Source of the DNA: an uncultured Lachnospiraceae bacterium
Lineage (GTDB): Bacteria; Bacillota; Clostridia; Lachnospirales; Lachnospiraceae
Length of the DNA: 59,425 nt
Reading direction: 5' to 3'
Assembly: GCA_905199445.1 (NCBI GenBank)
Contig: CAJKGK010000022.1
Span: 1 to 59,425, forward strand
Both the position numbers and the translations under genes were made by a program. A model generated the notes under the pieces. It made no database searches. It was given only the letters and a program-made list of their open reading frames with translations, and had not been told where the DNA came from. This document shows, piece after piece, positions 8,566 to 18,133 of the stretch (position 1 is the stretch's first letter; every line of letters begins with the position of its first letter).

Positions 8566-9570
8566 TTATTTACAGCGCTCCGAAAGCTCCTGGTGCTGCT
8601 CTAAAAGCTCCAGTGTCAAAGGCTGTTCAAATATTTTCGGGTAAGCCGAGCTATTGGCCGCATCGGTCGTTTCGCCCTCATACAGGGCGTTGGGATAATA
8701 TTTTTGCAGTTCACTTCTGCCTTTTGTAATGATACATTCCGCCATTTCCTGAGCCAGAGGATTGGTCTGTTCTCCCTTGTCCACAACTGCAACAGATTCT
8801 GTCAGAGAAAAATTTCCTTCCGTAGGATCCGCAAAATCTACAGGTAAACCCTGCGCTTTGTCGGAGACAGCCTGCTGGCGGAGGCCAAAGCCAACGGCAA
8901 CCTCGCCGGCCCGGACTTTTTTCAGGGGTGCTGAACCAGAAGATTCAATGTGGGGACCTGCATTCTCATAAATGCCTGTCAGAACCTCTTTGGCACCGTC
9001 ATCGCCATAGGCACTGACCAAAGCCTGAATCAGCAGCCATGCCGTGGAGGAACTTTTAATATCTGTCACTGAAATCAAATCCTTATATTCTGGTTTTGTG
9101 AGATCCTTCAGGCAAGTAGGTACAGCCAGATTATTTTCCTCCATGACCTGAGTATTAAAAATCATTGTGCCCTCCTGGGATGTTATAGGCGCACAGTAAG
9201 TCTTCTGAGCCTGGCTGTCCAGTAAGGTGTAATCAAAAGTAAGATCCTGGAACATTTGCTTCTCTTCCTGAGCGCTGTCAATATAAAATGTACTCAAAGT
9301 CAGCAGGTCAGCCTCGATATTTGTTCCTTCGGCCATCACCTTGCCTCCCAGTTCTGAAGTTCCGAAAGTCTGAAAAATATACTTACCTTCATAACCATTG
9401 GCATCCAATGTTTTTTTCATTGCCTCAACGGCCTCGTCATCGGCATTGGAATAAATCACAACCTGGGTATCGGCATTTCCCGATCCGCCGGCCTGACATC
9501 CGGTCATCGCCATTGTGCCTGTAAATACGGCCGCTGCCATCATCAGTGCACCTACTTTTTTTAAATTCAT
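8566..9570 (-). CDS. AEP-type ABC transporter substrate-binding lipoprotein (internal start within fused frame)
   Basis: From the ATG at 9570 the frame encodes a 334-residue extracellular solute-binding protein. It has a lipoprotein signal peptide (MNLKKVGALMMAAAVFTG, then a MTGC lipobox) and an iron/phosphonate-type binding fold (TQVVIYSNADDEAVEAMKKT). It has its own AAGGAG ribosome site seven bases upstream, so it is probably also made as a separate lipoprotein. Which product dominates cannot be read from sequence. Its place between permease and phnW supports an AEP role; the substrate is inferred from neighbours. Confidence 0.85.
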   Translation of the reverse strand: MNLKKVGALMMAAAVFTGTMAMTGCQAGGSGNADTQVVIYSNADDEAVEAMKKTLDANGYEGKYIFQTFGTSELGGKVMAEGTNIEADLLTLSTFYIDSAQEEKQMFQDLTFDYTLLDSQAQKTYCAPITSQEGTMIFNTQVMEENNLAVPTCLKDLTKPEYKDLISVTDIKSSSTAWLLIQALVSAYGDDGAKEVLTGIYENAGPHIESSGSAPLKKVRAGEVAVGFGLRQQAVSDKAQGLPVDFADPTEGNFSLTESVAVVDKGEQTNPLAQEMAECIITKGRSELQKYYPNALYEGETTDAANSSAYPKIFEQPLTLELLEQHQELSERCK

Positions 9571-11220
9571 TGTTTTTCTCCTTGTTTTCCTGATTTTCTT
9601 ATGATCTTCTTTAACTTTAACTGCATATCCTAAGATTCCCTTAACCAAAAGATTGGTAAACAGAATAAACAGCGAAAGCACAAAAACCTCATTATATTTT
9701 GTATAATATTGAAGCTCCTTGATTTTTGTTGTAATGACCATCGTTCTGGCACCGGCAATAAAAATCACTGCACTCACCGTCACCATGGCATTGACAAAAT
9801 AGTAGCTAAAAACCTCCAAAATCGTTGATGTCATATTGGGTGTAACAATTCTTATAATTGTTTTCATCCATGTATCTCCCATCAGCGATGCCGTTGTCTC
9901 CCATGAACTGTTTAGCTTGGAAAGTGCATTTTTCATCATCAAATACGGGGTTGAGAAAAAATGAACCACATTGCATATAATGATGAGTAAGAATGTATTT
10001 TGCAGGGAAGTTCCTGAAAAAATAAACATAAAGGCAATACCGATCACCATACCTGGTATGGTGTTGGTTACAAGGGCAATACCGTCAATCACTGATTTAA
10101 GTTTCCCGTTAAGTCCGCTTCTGGCCGTGGCCAGAGCTGCACCGTAGGTAACCAGAAGTCCTAAAAGGGCAGTACACACGGCCACAAAGATAGAATTTTT
10201 GTAAACCCCCAGAAGGCTTTGATCGCTTAACACATCCTGAATATGTTCCAGGGTAAAGGATGTCTGATAAGGCCATTCTCTGACAAAGGGAACCACAAAA
10301 ATCACCGCAAAAACAGCCATAATGAACAGAATGATTCCCATCGAGGCCACCCCGCACAGACTGTCCCGAAGACGGCTTTGCTTTAATTCGATCTGAGAAA
10401 TTTTACTGTATCGAATGTTGTAGCGTTCCAGGTATTTTAAAACAGCAATACTCACAATGGAAGGCACCAGCATCATCATGGCCACAACTGCACCCCGGTT
10501 AAAATCCGGAATGCTGCCCAGCATTTCATTATATAAAACCGTAGCCACCACATCATATTCACCGCCCACAGAGGCCGGAATTCCGTAATCTGTAAAGCAC
10601 AGAAAAAAACACTGTACCGTGGATGCAGCCAGGGTTCCCAGAAGGGGTCTTAGAACCGTCTGCCAGAAGGTGCGCAGTTTTCCGTCCCCCATCACCTGTG
10701 AGACAACCATAAATTTCTTGTCAATAAATCCCATGGTGTTGAGAATCAGCATAAACGATATGGGCAGCGTGTAAATGACATAGCCAAACAAAAGTCCGTT
10801 AAATCCATAAATTTCAAATATCTGTCGTCCGAAAAGCTTTGTCAGCAGTCCTTGCTTTCCAAAAGAATAAATAATGGCAAACCCATAAGTGATCGTCGGC
10901 AAAAGCATAGGCAAAACAGCCAGCATACGGATCAATTGTTTAAATTTTCCGGGAAGATTTGTATATTGTATACTGTATGCCAGGATAAAGGCCAATACGG
11001 TTGCAATCAAGGCGCTGCACACCGAGACAACCACACTGTTTCCCAGGGCTGTCACAAAACCTTTGCCGGTAAGTACATCCACATAGTGACTGATGCCAAA
11101 GCCTCCGTCCTCCATAAAGGATTCCGCCAGAAGTCTCACAATGGGTATCGCCAGAAATATACCGAATATGGCCAGCACCAAAATATAAATAACCTTAATT
11201 TCTTTTTCCTTAATCTTCAT
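8566..11220 (-). CDS. AEP-type ABC transporter two-domain permease, read in frame into its binding protein
   Basis: The permease part (about 550 residues, 11220 down to 9571) holds two binding-protein-dependent permease domains of about six membrane helices each, as in PhnU/PhnV-like importers. EAA-type loops are visible (MVVSQVMGDGKLRTFWQTVL and the matching SLMGDTWMKTIIRIVTP). There is no stop codon at its end: the frame passes through KKIRKTRRKT straight into the Met of the binding-protein signal peptide and continues to the stop at 8566. The result is an 884-residue open frame. The permease C-terminus should be cytoplasmic, so the signal helix would place the binding domain outside, which makes a fusion topologically possible. 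The start at 11220 lies just after the ATPase stop; a GTG at 11241 is an alternative. Confidence 0.85.
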   Translation of the reverse strand: MKIKEKEIKVIYILVLAIFGIFLAIPIVRLLAESFMEDGGFGISHYVDVLTGKGFVTALGNSVVVSVCSALIATVLAFILAYSIQYTNLPGKFKQLIRMLAVLPMLLPTITYGFAIIYSFGKQGLLTKLFGRQIFEIYGFNGLLFGYVIYTLPISFMLILNTMGFIDKKFMVVSQVMGDGKLRTFWQTVLRPLLGTLAASTVQCFFLCFTDYGIPASVGGEYDVVATVLYNEMLGSIPDFNRGAVVAMMMLVPSIVSIAVLKYLERYNIRYSKISQIELKQSRLRDSLCGVASMGIILFIMAVFAVIFVVPFVREWPYQTSFTLEHIQDVLSDQSLLGVYKNSIFVAVCTALLGLLVTYGAALATARSGLNGKLKSVIDGIALVTNTIPGMVIGIAFMFIFSGTSLQNTFLLIIICNVVHFFSTPYLMMKNALSKLNSSWETTASLMGDTWMKTIIRIVTPNMTSTILEVFSYYFVNAMVTVSAVIFIAGARTMVITTKIKELQYYTKYNEVFVLSLFILFTNLLVKGILGYAVKVKEDHKKIRKTRRKTMNLKKVGALMMAAAVFTGTMAMTGCQAGGSGNADTQVVIYSNADDEAVEAMKKTLDANGYEGKYIFQTFGTSELGGKVMAEGTNIEADLLTLSTFYIDSAQEEKQMFQDLTFDYTLLDSQAQKTYCAPITSQEGTMIFNTQVMEENNLAVPTCLKDLTKPEYKDLISVTDIKSSSTAWLLIQALVSAYGDDGAKEVLTGIYENAGPHIESSGSAPLKKVRAGEVAVGFGLRQQAVSDKAQGLPVDFADPTEGNFSLTESVAVVDKGEQTNPLAQEMAECIITKGRSELQKYYPNALYEGETTDAANSSAYPKIFEQPLTLELLEQHQELSERCK

Positions 11221-11224
11221 TGTC

Positions 11225-11995
11225 TCAACCTGCCCAGGCACTATTCATCAGCGGAGAGCCAAACAGGGCATATATATTATTTCTTTTAATTTCCAGCTGA
11301 TTAAGAATAAATTCTTTGACAAAGCGATTGGCAGGCGCTGTCATAATTTCTTCCGGAGCACCATACTGAGAAATCTGCCCCTGATTGACAATCAGCACCT
11401 TATCTGACAGGGTCAGCGCCTCCTCGGGGTCGTGGGTAACAATAATGGTTGTCAGGTTAAAATCTCTGGCAATTTCCTTGATTTTTTCTTTAATGGTCTC
11501 CTTAATCACACCGTCCAGAGCGCTTAATGGCTCATCCAGCAATAAAATCCGGGGTTTCATCACCATTGTTCTGGCCAGCGCCACTCTCTGTTTCTGACCG
11601 CCGGACAGCTGCTCAATTTTTTTATTCAGATGTTTTTCCAGTCCCAGCAGGTGAATCAGCTCGTCCACCTCTTCCTTTGATGAAACCCCCGGCTTATTTC
11701 TCAGGCCATACGTAATATTTTTATACACATTCAAATTAGGAAACAGGGCATAATCCTGAAATACAATGTTAAACCCTCTGCTTTCCATAGGTGCTGCCGT
11801 AATATCCTTTCCGTCAAACAGGATTTCCCCCTGATCCACAGGGGTGAGGCCTAAAATCAGATTCAACAGCGTTGTTTTACCGCATCCGGAAGGCCCTAAT
11901 ATGGATACAATTTCCCCGTCCTGAATTTTAAGATTAATATCTTCCAATATCGTCACATGATCATACGATTTTTTAACATGTTTAAGTTCCAGCAT
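11225..11995 (-). CDS. AEP-type ABC transporter ATP-binding protein
   Basis: This 256-residue ABC ATPase shows Walker A GPSGCGKTT (about residues 34-42), Q-loop NIVFQDYALFPNLNV, signature LSGGQKQRVALAR, Walker B RILLLDEPLSALD and switch TIIVTHDPEEAL. It is closest in pattern to spermidine/iron/phosphonate importers. The start at 11995 follows AAAGGAAG; the open frame runs seventeen residues further upstream without an ABC-like sequence. It is the first gene of the phn operon; the stop lies five bases before the permease ATG, so the two are coupled. Confidence 0.92.
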   Translation of the reverse strand: MLELKHVKKSYDHVTILEDINLKIQDGEIVSILGPSGCGKTTLLNLILGLTPVDQGEILFDGKDITAAPMESRGFNIVFQDYALFPNLNVYKNITYGLRNKPGVSSKEEVDELIHLLGLEKHLNKKIEQLSGGQKQRVALARTMVMKPRILLLDEPLSALDGVIKETIKEKIKEIARDFNLTTIIVTHDPEEALTLSDKVLIVNQGQISQYGAPEEIMTAPANRFVKEFILNQLEIKRNNIYALFGSPLMNSAWAG

Positions 11996-12114
11996 GAAAT
12001 TCTTCCTTTCTTCCATGAGTTCGTTTACCAATTCTTTCATTAACATCCTGAATTATAAAAAATGAATTCCCCGTTTTCCGTGAAGTCGATGTCAATTTTC
12101 AGTAAAATTTCCAA

Positions 12115-12166
12115 GAAAAAAAGAAGGGATTTCTATAAATATTTTACAGAAATCCCTTCTTTTTTC
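12115..12166 (-). terminator. Bidirectional terminator between GH30 gene and phn operon
   Basis: A near-perfect hairpin, AGAAGGGATTTCT with AGAAATCCCTTCT around an 11-base loop, is flanked by A and T runs. It closes the GH30 transcript on the minus strand. The phn promoter must then lie in the remaining 120 bases; a TATAAT is visible on the minus strand at 12052-12057 but without a good -35 box. Confidence 0.9.
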
Positions 12167-12228
12167 ACCACACGGATAGATATCATCCATCCGGTTTAAC
12201 CATTCTTAATCTCTTAACCGTCTTTAAA

Positions 12229-13680
12229 TCAAAACACAAAGGTCGCAATACTGTGCGGCGCCAGCTCATAGTCTGCAATTTCCTCGTGGAAACGGATAAC
12301 AGCCTTGCGGGCCTCATCGGCAGTATTCATGGCTACCAGCACCTTTGTACCGTCTGGATTGGAGAAAGCAGTCATTTCCACATCCTGTGTATAGGAGGAA
12401 CAGCCGATTCGTCTGGCTCCTCTTTGCACAAATTTGCTGAAATGTCCTACATAATAATAGGAGGATGCATAAACAATCTTGTCCTGATCATGAAAGGTCA
12501 TCACCGGCGATTCTCCAAACCATATGCCCTCTTCCTTTAATATTTCCAGGAAACGTGGATCTTTCCAATCCATTTCCACACCGCGTTCTTCCCGTTTTTT
12601 TGTAATGCAGTCCCACTGCAGCTGCTCATCCAGCCAGTGATCCGGGCCGCCGCATTCATCCAGCAGCATGTTCCAATCCACCCAGGCACTGACCCAGTTA
12701 TTCATATCACCGATAATGTCATGGGCATAAGTTTCACCGGAAATCCACGGAAGCTCATCCCGTCCCTTACACTGCTCTGAGGCAATGATCATTTTTTCAG
12801 GGAATAAATGATGAAATGCATCCAGCGCACCAAAATGATCACCGGAATACCAGTGAACGGCCACACCGTCAAAAGCGGCTCTGGAACGATCATTGCACAG
12901 TGTCTCCAGGCTGCGGTCCACAACCCGCTCCTTATTATGATCCCAGAAGAAAATTTTGCGGTCTCCCACACCGGCCCGCTCGCATGCAGGTTTCAGGTAT
13001 CCGGTAACAAAATCCCGCTCCTCACCGGCCTCATAGTGGCAGGATTCCCAGCCCTGCTCGGCCTTGGCCTCATTCTGCACGGTCAGCCCCCACAGTTTGA
13101 TGCCCGCCTTTTCATATTCCTGTACATATCTGGCCACATATCTGGCCCATACATCCTGACATTCTTTTTTCAGGAAGCCGCCCTTATCCATACGGCCGTT
13201 GGTTTTCATCCATGCTGGCGGACTCCATGGTGATGCAAAAATTTCCAGACCATCAGACTGGGCCATTGCACCCTTAATCATGGGGATCACATCCTCAAAA
13301 TCCCGTTCAATAGAAAAATGCTCAAGTTCATAATCTTCCGGCGTATCATCATAAGAATAAAAATCCGTGGAAAAATCGCAGCTGTTAATCGTTGTCCGGC
13401 AGAAATTATAGCCAATTCCCTTTTCCCGGTCAAAATAAGCTTCCAGAACTTCCTTTTTCTTTTCATCATCCAGCTTTTTAAAATTTACAGCTGAAGACTG
13501 GGTAAAAGCACCGCCGAAGCCTTCGATTTTCTGATACGCCACCTGGTCATAAACGTTGAGGATATTAAGCTCATTGCCGTCATTGCCCGGCTTATCCTTT
13601 CTGAAATTAAGATCCGCCTTGTGCTCTAAATGCACACCCTGCGCCATGTTGGTTTCATAAACCTGAATTGTTTTTCCCAT
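12229..13680 (-). CDS. Glycoside hydrolase family 30 enzyme
   Basis: This 483-residue retaining glycosidase resembles glucosylceramidase/beta-1,6-glucanase proteins. The motif YQKIEGFGGAFTQSSAVN near residue 50 is the typical GH30 entry. The acid/base Glu is in LTVQNEAKAEQGW (near 204) and the nucleophile Glu in MIIASEQCKG (near 300). A short C-terminal beta domain closes the chain. There is no signal peptide, so the enzyme is probably cytoplasmic and acts on imported oligosaccharides or glycosides. The ATG at 13680 follows AGGAGG. Terminators flank it on both sides, so it appears monocistronic. Specificity within GH30 cannot be set from motifs alone. Confidence 0.9.
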   Translation of the reverse strand: MGKTIQVYETNMAQGVHLEHKADLNFRKDKPGNDGNELNILNVYDQVAYQKIEGFGGAFTQSSAVNFKKLDDEKKKEVLEAYFDREKGIGYNFCRTTINSCDFSTDFYSYDDTPEDYELEHFSIERDFEDVIPMIKGAMAQSDGLEIFASPWSPPAWMKTNGRMDKGGFLKKECQDVWARYVARYVQEYEKAGIKLWGLTVQNEAKAEQGWESCHYEAGEERDFVTGYLKPACERAGVGDRKIFFWDHNKERVVDRSLETLCNDRSRAAFDGVAVHWYSGDHFGALDAFHHLFPEKMIIASEQCKGRDELPWISGETYAHDIIGDMNNWVSAWVDWNMLLDECGGPDHWLDEQLQWDCITKKREERGVEMDWKDPRFLEILKEEGIWFGESPVMTFHDQDKIVYASSYYYVGHFSKFVQRGARRIGCSSYTQDVEMTAFSNPDGTKVLVAMNTADEARKAVIRFHEEIADYELAPHSIATFVF

Positions 13681-13721
13681 AAATATACCTCCTGTCATAC
13701 CTTAAGAATCAAGCATACCTC

Positions 13722-13760
13722 CAAAAACAAACTGCCAACCGGGAATGCCACGGTTGGCAG
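13722..13760 (-). terminator. Terminator after the peptide-importer/peptidase operon
   Basis: Minus-strand hairpin CTGCCAACC/GGTTGGCAG (nine perfect pairs) is followed by TTTGTTTTTGG. It lies 85 bases past the S9 peptidase stop and ahead of the GH30 gene. The interrupted T run makes it slightly less certain. Confidence 0.7.
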
Positions 13761-13844
13761 GGGTATGTGCTTATTATAGCAAATACAATCTCAGGCTTAA
13801 AGCACGAGACCGGCTTTAATAATAACAAAATCCGGACTTTTTTA

Positions 13845-15644
13845 TCACTCTGACATTAAATGCTTTTTCAAAAATTCCACAACCTGAGGATAACAGTCCA
13901 GTTTATTTTTCAGCTTGCTCAGACCATGACCTTCATCGGCATACCGAAGGTACTTTACGGGAACACCTCTGTTTTCCAGGCTGGCCACAATCTGATCTGC
14001 CTCACTGACAGGCACACGGGGGTCGTTGGCACCATGGATCACCATCAGAGGCGCCGTAATCTGATCTACCTTATGAATCGGTGAAACCCGACGCAATGTT
14101 TCTCTGTCATGCGCCAGTGTTCCATATTCAGATTCCCGATGAGAACGGCGGTACTCAGCAGTGTTTTCAAGGAAAGTTTCCAGATCAGACATCCCCACCG
14201 TATCCACGGCCGCTGCCCACAGATCCGGATAATTGGTAATGCTGGCCAATGTCATATACCCACCGTAGCTGGCACCCATAACGGCAATACATTTAGGATC
14301 CGCAATACCGGTATCTATAAGGTGCTGTACCAGACAGGCCACATCGTGAACACTGTCCAGACGCTTTTCCACATCATCCAGATGATGATATTTCTTTCCA
14401 TAACCCACACTGCCCCGGATATTCGGTGCAACCACATTAAAGCCCTGGCCCACCAGATACTGGATTAACGGGGTATACATCGGAAATTCCTGACCTTCCG
14501 GGCCGCCGTGAATTTCCAGAACAACCGGGCCTGGCTTATTGGGAGATCCTGGTGCCCGGTAATACCAATAAGGCACACGCAGTCCGTCGTAGGAATTAAA
14601 GTCTCTCAATTCCGGCTCAGCCATTTCTTCCGGCAAAATTCCTTCAATGGCACTGTCAGTCACCGCATAAATGCTGTCCTCGTCCAGATCCAGAATCCAC
14701 AGTCCTGTAGGACGGCGTCCGCTTGTAAAGGAAAACAGAAGCTTATGTCCATTGGGTGACCATTCCATCCCCGCATAAGTATAGATAAAACCCTTTGGAG
14801 GCAAAGGTGTTGCGATGAAATCCCCTGTTTTTGTATCCATCACCTTCAGATCACCATAGCCATCCCTGTTGATCACCATGGCCAGATAACGGTCGTCACT
14901 GCTTAAAGCCAGGGCGCTCACATCCCAGTCTCCATGATAAACCGGAGTCATACGGCGGGATGCCACATCATAATATGCCACATAAAGAAATTCGTCATCT
15001 TCATCCGTAGTCACATAAAATCCTGTACTGTCAGACTTCCAGGCCGTTGACTCATACTGAGCAAAGGTGCCTTCCGGATAAAGGTCATGACTTTCACCGG
15101 TATTCATGTCAATAATGTACATACGATTATCAGACATACCCTTTAATTTGTTGTACAGCATATATCTGCCGTCCGGTGAAACGCTGGCCGGCATATTATA
15201 ATTGTCATGATTTTCAAGGACAGTTTCCACAACCTTTGTGTCCATATTCATTTTGCAAATATCAAAACTTGCCTTATTTCTCTGATTGCAGGAAAAATAT
15301 AAAGTTTTAACATCTTTGTCAGCACCGCCCAGATAAAAACGGGAGGTTCCGTCACAGGTAAGATCCACAGCTTCTTGTGCGCCGTATCTGAGAATATAAA
15401 TCTGCTCCTGTTCATTTCCGCCAAAATCAGAAGCAAAAAGCAGATCCCTATGATTGGCCGTTCCGGCAAGGCGCCAGATCCGTTCCTTGTAAAAAGTCAG
15501 CTGTTCTGGTTTTTTGTCTTTTAAAGACATTTTCCAGATTTGATCCACACCACTCTTGTTGCTCAGATAGGCAATCTCATCATCACCGATCCAAACACCG
15601 CTTCTGTTTTCTACAACTGTATAGTAATTTTTAAGTTCAGCCAT
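13845..15644 (-). CDS. S9-family serine peptidase (acylaminoacyl/prolyl oligopeptidase type)
   Basis: This protein of about 599 residues has an N-terminal beta-propeller (about 1-340, with repeated blade motifs such as SPDGRYMLYN and SPNGHKLLFSF) and a C-terminal alpha/beta hydrolase domain. The catalytic Ser is in MGASYGGYMT (near 458), Asp in HGANDPRVP (near 540) and His in YADEGHGL (near 572). Such enzymes trim short peptides in the cytoplasm. The start overlaps the end of the M14 gene by eight bases, so the two peptidases are translationally coupled and lie in the same operon as the upstream peptide importer. Confidence 0.93.
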   Translation of the reverse strand: MAELKNYYTVVENRSGVWIGDDEIAYLSNKSGVDQIWKMSLKDKKPEQLTFYKERIWRLAGTANHRDLLFASDFGGNEQEQIYILRYGAQEAVDLTCDGTSRFYLGGADKDVKTLYFSCNQRNKASFDICKMNMDTKVVETVLENHDNYNMPASVSPDGRYMLYNKLKGMSDNRMYIIDMNTGESHDLYPEGTFAQYESTAWKSDSTGFYVTTDEDDEFLYVAYYDVASRRMTPVYHGDWDVSALALSSDDRYLAMVINRDGYGDLKVMDTKTGDFIATPLPPKGFIYTYAGMEWSPNGHKLLFSFTSGRRPTGLWILDLDEDSIYAVTDSAIEGILPEEMAEPELRDFNSYDGLRVPYWYYRAPGSPNKPGPVVLEIHGGPEGQEFPMYTPLIQYLVGQGFNVVAPNIRGSVGYGKKYHHLDDVEKRLDSVHDVACLVQHLIDTGIADPKCIAVMGASYGGYMTLASITNYPDLWAAAVDTVGMSDLETFLENTAEYRRSHRESEYGTLAHDRETLRRVSPIHKVDQITAPLMVIHGANDPRVPVSEADQIVASLENRGVPVKYLRYADEGHGLSKLKNKLDCYPQVVEFLKKHLMSE

Positions 15645-17031
15645 TTTCAAGATCCCCTTTTGATAATGTATTTAAATAATCAGCCACAATCATACCACTT
15701 TCAAGCTGAATACTTACCAGCTTTTTAATTGGTGTCACTTCATAGTTAATATCCGCTTCAACAACCTGTGCCCGTTTGGCAAACTCGGCTTCACATTCAT
15801 CATGAACCTTAGCAAGCAGCTTCTTGTCTGCTTCATCATGGTTTTTCCCAAGTTCATGTTCACAGGAACGGATGGTCAGTGTCCACATGAAAAGTGCAAA
15901 GAATTTAGGCAGATCCAGATTGTCAAAGGCCTCTGATTCCTTACATGGCACAGCATATTCTTCATTGGTTTCGATGAAAGCCTTTTCGGCACCATAATTG
16001 CCCTCATCATATTGAATAGACACTTCAACCATTTTGGCAAAAGGGTTATCCGGAGAAATCAGATGCTTCACCTGATTATAATACACCTTTACGTCCTGAT
16101 AATTTTGATGATAAAAATCATTGCGTTTAAGCGCAGCCTCACGGCGGGTAAACGGCATTTCCTTATCACTCTGAATCCGCTGTTCGAAAAAGTAAGGCAG
16201 CTCTGTGACAAGGGTTACTGTACCGTACTTTTTGGCATAACTGCTGCTGCTTGCTCCGGCATTCATCAGAGTTTCAGGAGGTACATCAGAAAATTTTTCA
16301 TAATAATCATAGGTCGCTTCCTGCTCAATCATGGGGAAAATCGCCGGTGCATAAGGGGTAATATAATTCACCTCCGGCTCGCCCAGATGAATCGGAATAT
16401 TCTGACGCCTGCTGGCAGCGTAAAGTTTATCCCAAATGGGATTTAAATCTTTTGTCAGGTACCAGTAAGTCCCGCCAAATCCTGAATTATGCAGCGAATA
16501 CATAAATACCGGTTGAACTTCATCAATAATTTTCATTAATACCTGTGTTTCAGGGATGGGATCATTAAAGGAATAGTTTTTATAATTAAACGGGAATGTC
16601 CATTCCGCCTGCTCATATCCTGCAGGCCGGAAATAATTTCTCGCATAATTGGACAGGGTAAACGGACCCTTAAACCATTTTTCATTCAGCTGTGTTCCAT
16701 CTACATCGATACTCTTAATAATATACCATGTATAATCCAGGGATTCCCGAAGATCATCATCTTCTGTAATAGCCCTTGTAAAATACTCAAGCATCATGGC
16801 GCCCATCGGTTCATTGGGATGGGGACAGCCAAACATAAAGGCGTTTTTGCTTCCCTTTCCGATTTTCATACAATAAATAGGATGGCCGCCCCGAGACACA
16901 CCGGCCTTAAAAACCTCCACCTTATCCGGATATTCTTCAGCCAGAGCCAGTGTATGCGCATCCATCTCATCCACAGTGAGAAACACCTTATAATCCGGTA
17001 CATTTTCAATTAACTTGCCAAAATCGGCCAT
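15637..17031 (-). CDS. M14-family zinc carboxypeptidase
   Basis: This protein of about 464 residues has the M14 metal motif as HPNE in FGCPHPNEPMG (about residues 69-77), the third zinc ligand in YSLHNSGFGG (near 180) and the likely catalytic Glu in LVTELPYFFEQ (near 276). There is no signal peptide, unlike secreted pancreatic-type relatives, so it probably cleaves C-terminal residues of imported peptides in the cytoplasm. The start at 17031 follows GGGGGA. It lies 49 bases after the importer ATPase gene and overlaps the next peptidase gene. Confidence 0.9.
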   Translation of the reverse strand: MADFGKLIENVPDYKVFLTVDEMDAHTLALAEEYPDKVEVFKAGVSRGGHPIYCMKIGKGSKNAFMFGCPHPNEPMGAMMLEYFTRAITEDDDLRESLDYTWYIIKSIDVDGTQLNEKWFKGPFTLSNYARNYFRPAGYEQAEWTFPFNYKNYSFNDPIPETQVLMKIIDEVQPVFMYSLHNSGFGGTYWYLTKDLNPIWDKLYAASRRQNIPIHLGEPEVNYITPYAPAIFPMIEQEATYDYYEKFSDVPPETLMNAGASSSSYAKKYGTVTLVTELPYFFEQRIQSDKEMPFTRREAALKRNDFYHQNYQDVKVYYNQVKHLISPDNPFAKMVEVSIQYDEGNYGAEKAFIETNEEYAVPCKESEAFDNLDLPKFFALFMWTLTIRSCEHELGKNHDEADKKLLAKVHDECEAEFAKRAQVVEADINYEVTPIKKLVSIQLESGMIVADYLNTLSKGDLENG

Positions 17032-17080
17032 TAAAATCCCCCATTTCTGTTTCACGATATAAGATCCGTTAATTTAGACC

Positions 17081-18133
17081 TTATGCATTCTGATTTTTAC
17101 TAATCGCTTCCTGTTCATGAATTCTAAAGCAGGCCGCACTGTGATTGCCGCCTAAATCCACGGTTTCCGGATATTCTTTAAAACAGCGTTCACAGGCACA
17201 ATAGCATCTGGGCGCAAAGTAGCAGCCAGGGCCATTATCAATCGGTGTCGGCGGCTCGCCCTGAATCTCGATAACCTCCCGTTTTTCCATAGGGTCAAGG
17301 GATGCACAGTTGGAAATCAAAACCTTTGTATACGGGTGCTGTGGATTGTGAAGCACTTCATCTGTGGGTCCCATTTCCACCACACGTCCCAGGTACATAA
17401 CCGCAACCTTGTCGGAAATATAGCGGGTTGTTGCAATATCATGGCTGATAAATACCATGGCCGTATTTTTAACTTTTACAAGATTTTCAAGCATATTGAT
17501 AATATCCGCACGGATCGAAACATCCAGCATGGATACCGGCTCATCGGCGACCATAAAGGTCGGGTTAAGCAGCATGGAGCGCAGAATCGAAATACGCTGC
17601 AGCTGGCCTCCGGACAGTTCATGGGGATGACGGTCAATATAGTCTTTTGCCGGACGAAGACCGCTCTGTTCCAGAATATCCAGCACAATCTTCATCTGTT
17701 CCTCCTCAGATCCCCCGATTTTATGAAGTTTTAAAGGACTCATGAGAATCTTTTTTAATGTATATCTGGGATCAAAGGTATCAAAAGGATTCTGGAAAAT
17801 CATCTGACAGTTTTTACGGAATTTCAAAGGTTCCTTTTTCAGCATCCTGGCACTGGATTCTCCAAACAGTTTAATGTCACCGCCAGACGGATCCTCCAGA
17901 CGAATGAGCAGCCTTCCCAGGGTAGACTTTCCACATCCGGATTCTCCGATCACACCCAGTGTTTCTCCTCTTTTAAGTTTAAAGCTCACACCATCCACGG
18001 CCTTAATATGCTGTTTGCGGCTCACTTTTCCGTCTTTTTTCTGTACCTTTTTCTGTACATACCATTTTTTTACATTATCAACCTGGATGACATATTCCTG
18101 ATCATCCTGGACTTTTTTTTCTTCAACGCTCAT
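17081..18133 (-). CDS. Peptide ABC transporter ATP-binding protein, OppF/DppF type (importer 1)
   Basis: This 350-residue ABC ATPase has Walker A GESGCGKST, Q-loop QMIFQNPFDTFDP, signature LSGGQLQRISILR and Walker B FMVADEPVSMLD. The oligopeptide-type C-terminal extension holds a cysteine cluster (CYFAPRCYCACERC) of the kind that binds an iron-sulfur cluster in Dpp/Opp ATPases. It starts by a four-base ATGA overlap with the upstream ATPase gene. The pair, with two permeases and a lipoprotein upstream, makes a complete importer. Confidence 0.93.
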   Translation of the reverse strand: MSVEEKKVQDDQEYVIQVDNVKKWYVQKKVQKKDGKVSRKQHIKAVDGVSFKLKRGETLGVIGESGCGKSTLGRLLIRLEDPSGGDIKLFGESSARMLKKEPLKFRKNCQMIFQNPFDTFDPRYTLKKILMSPLKLHKIGGSEEEQMKIVLDILEQSGLRPAKDYIDRHPHELSGGQLQRISILRSMLLNPTFMVADEPVSMLDVSIRADIINMLENLVKVKNTAMVFISHDIATTRYISDKVAVMYLGRVVEMGPTDEVLHNPQHPYTKVLISNCASLDPMEKREVIEIQGEPPTPIDNGPGCYFAPRCYCACERCFKEYPETVDLGGNHSAACFRIHEQEAISKNQNA

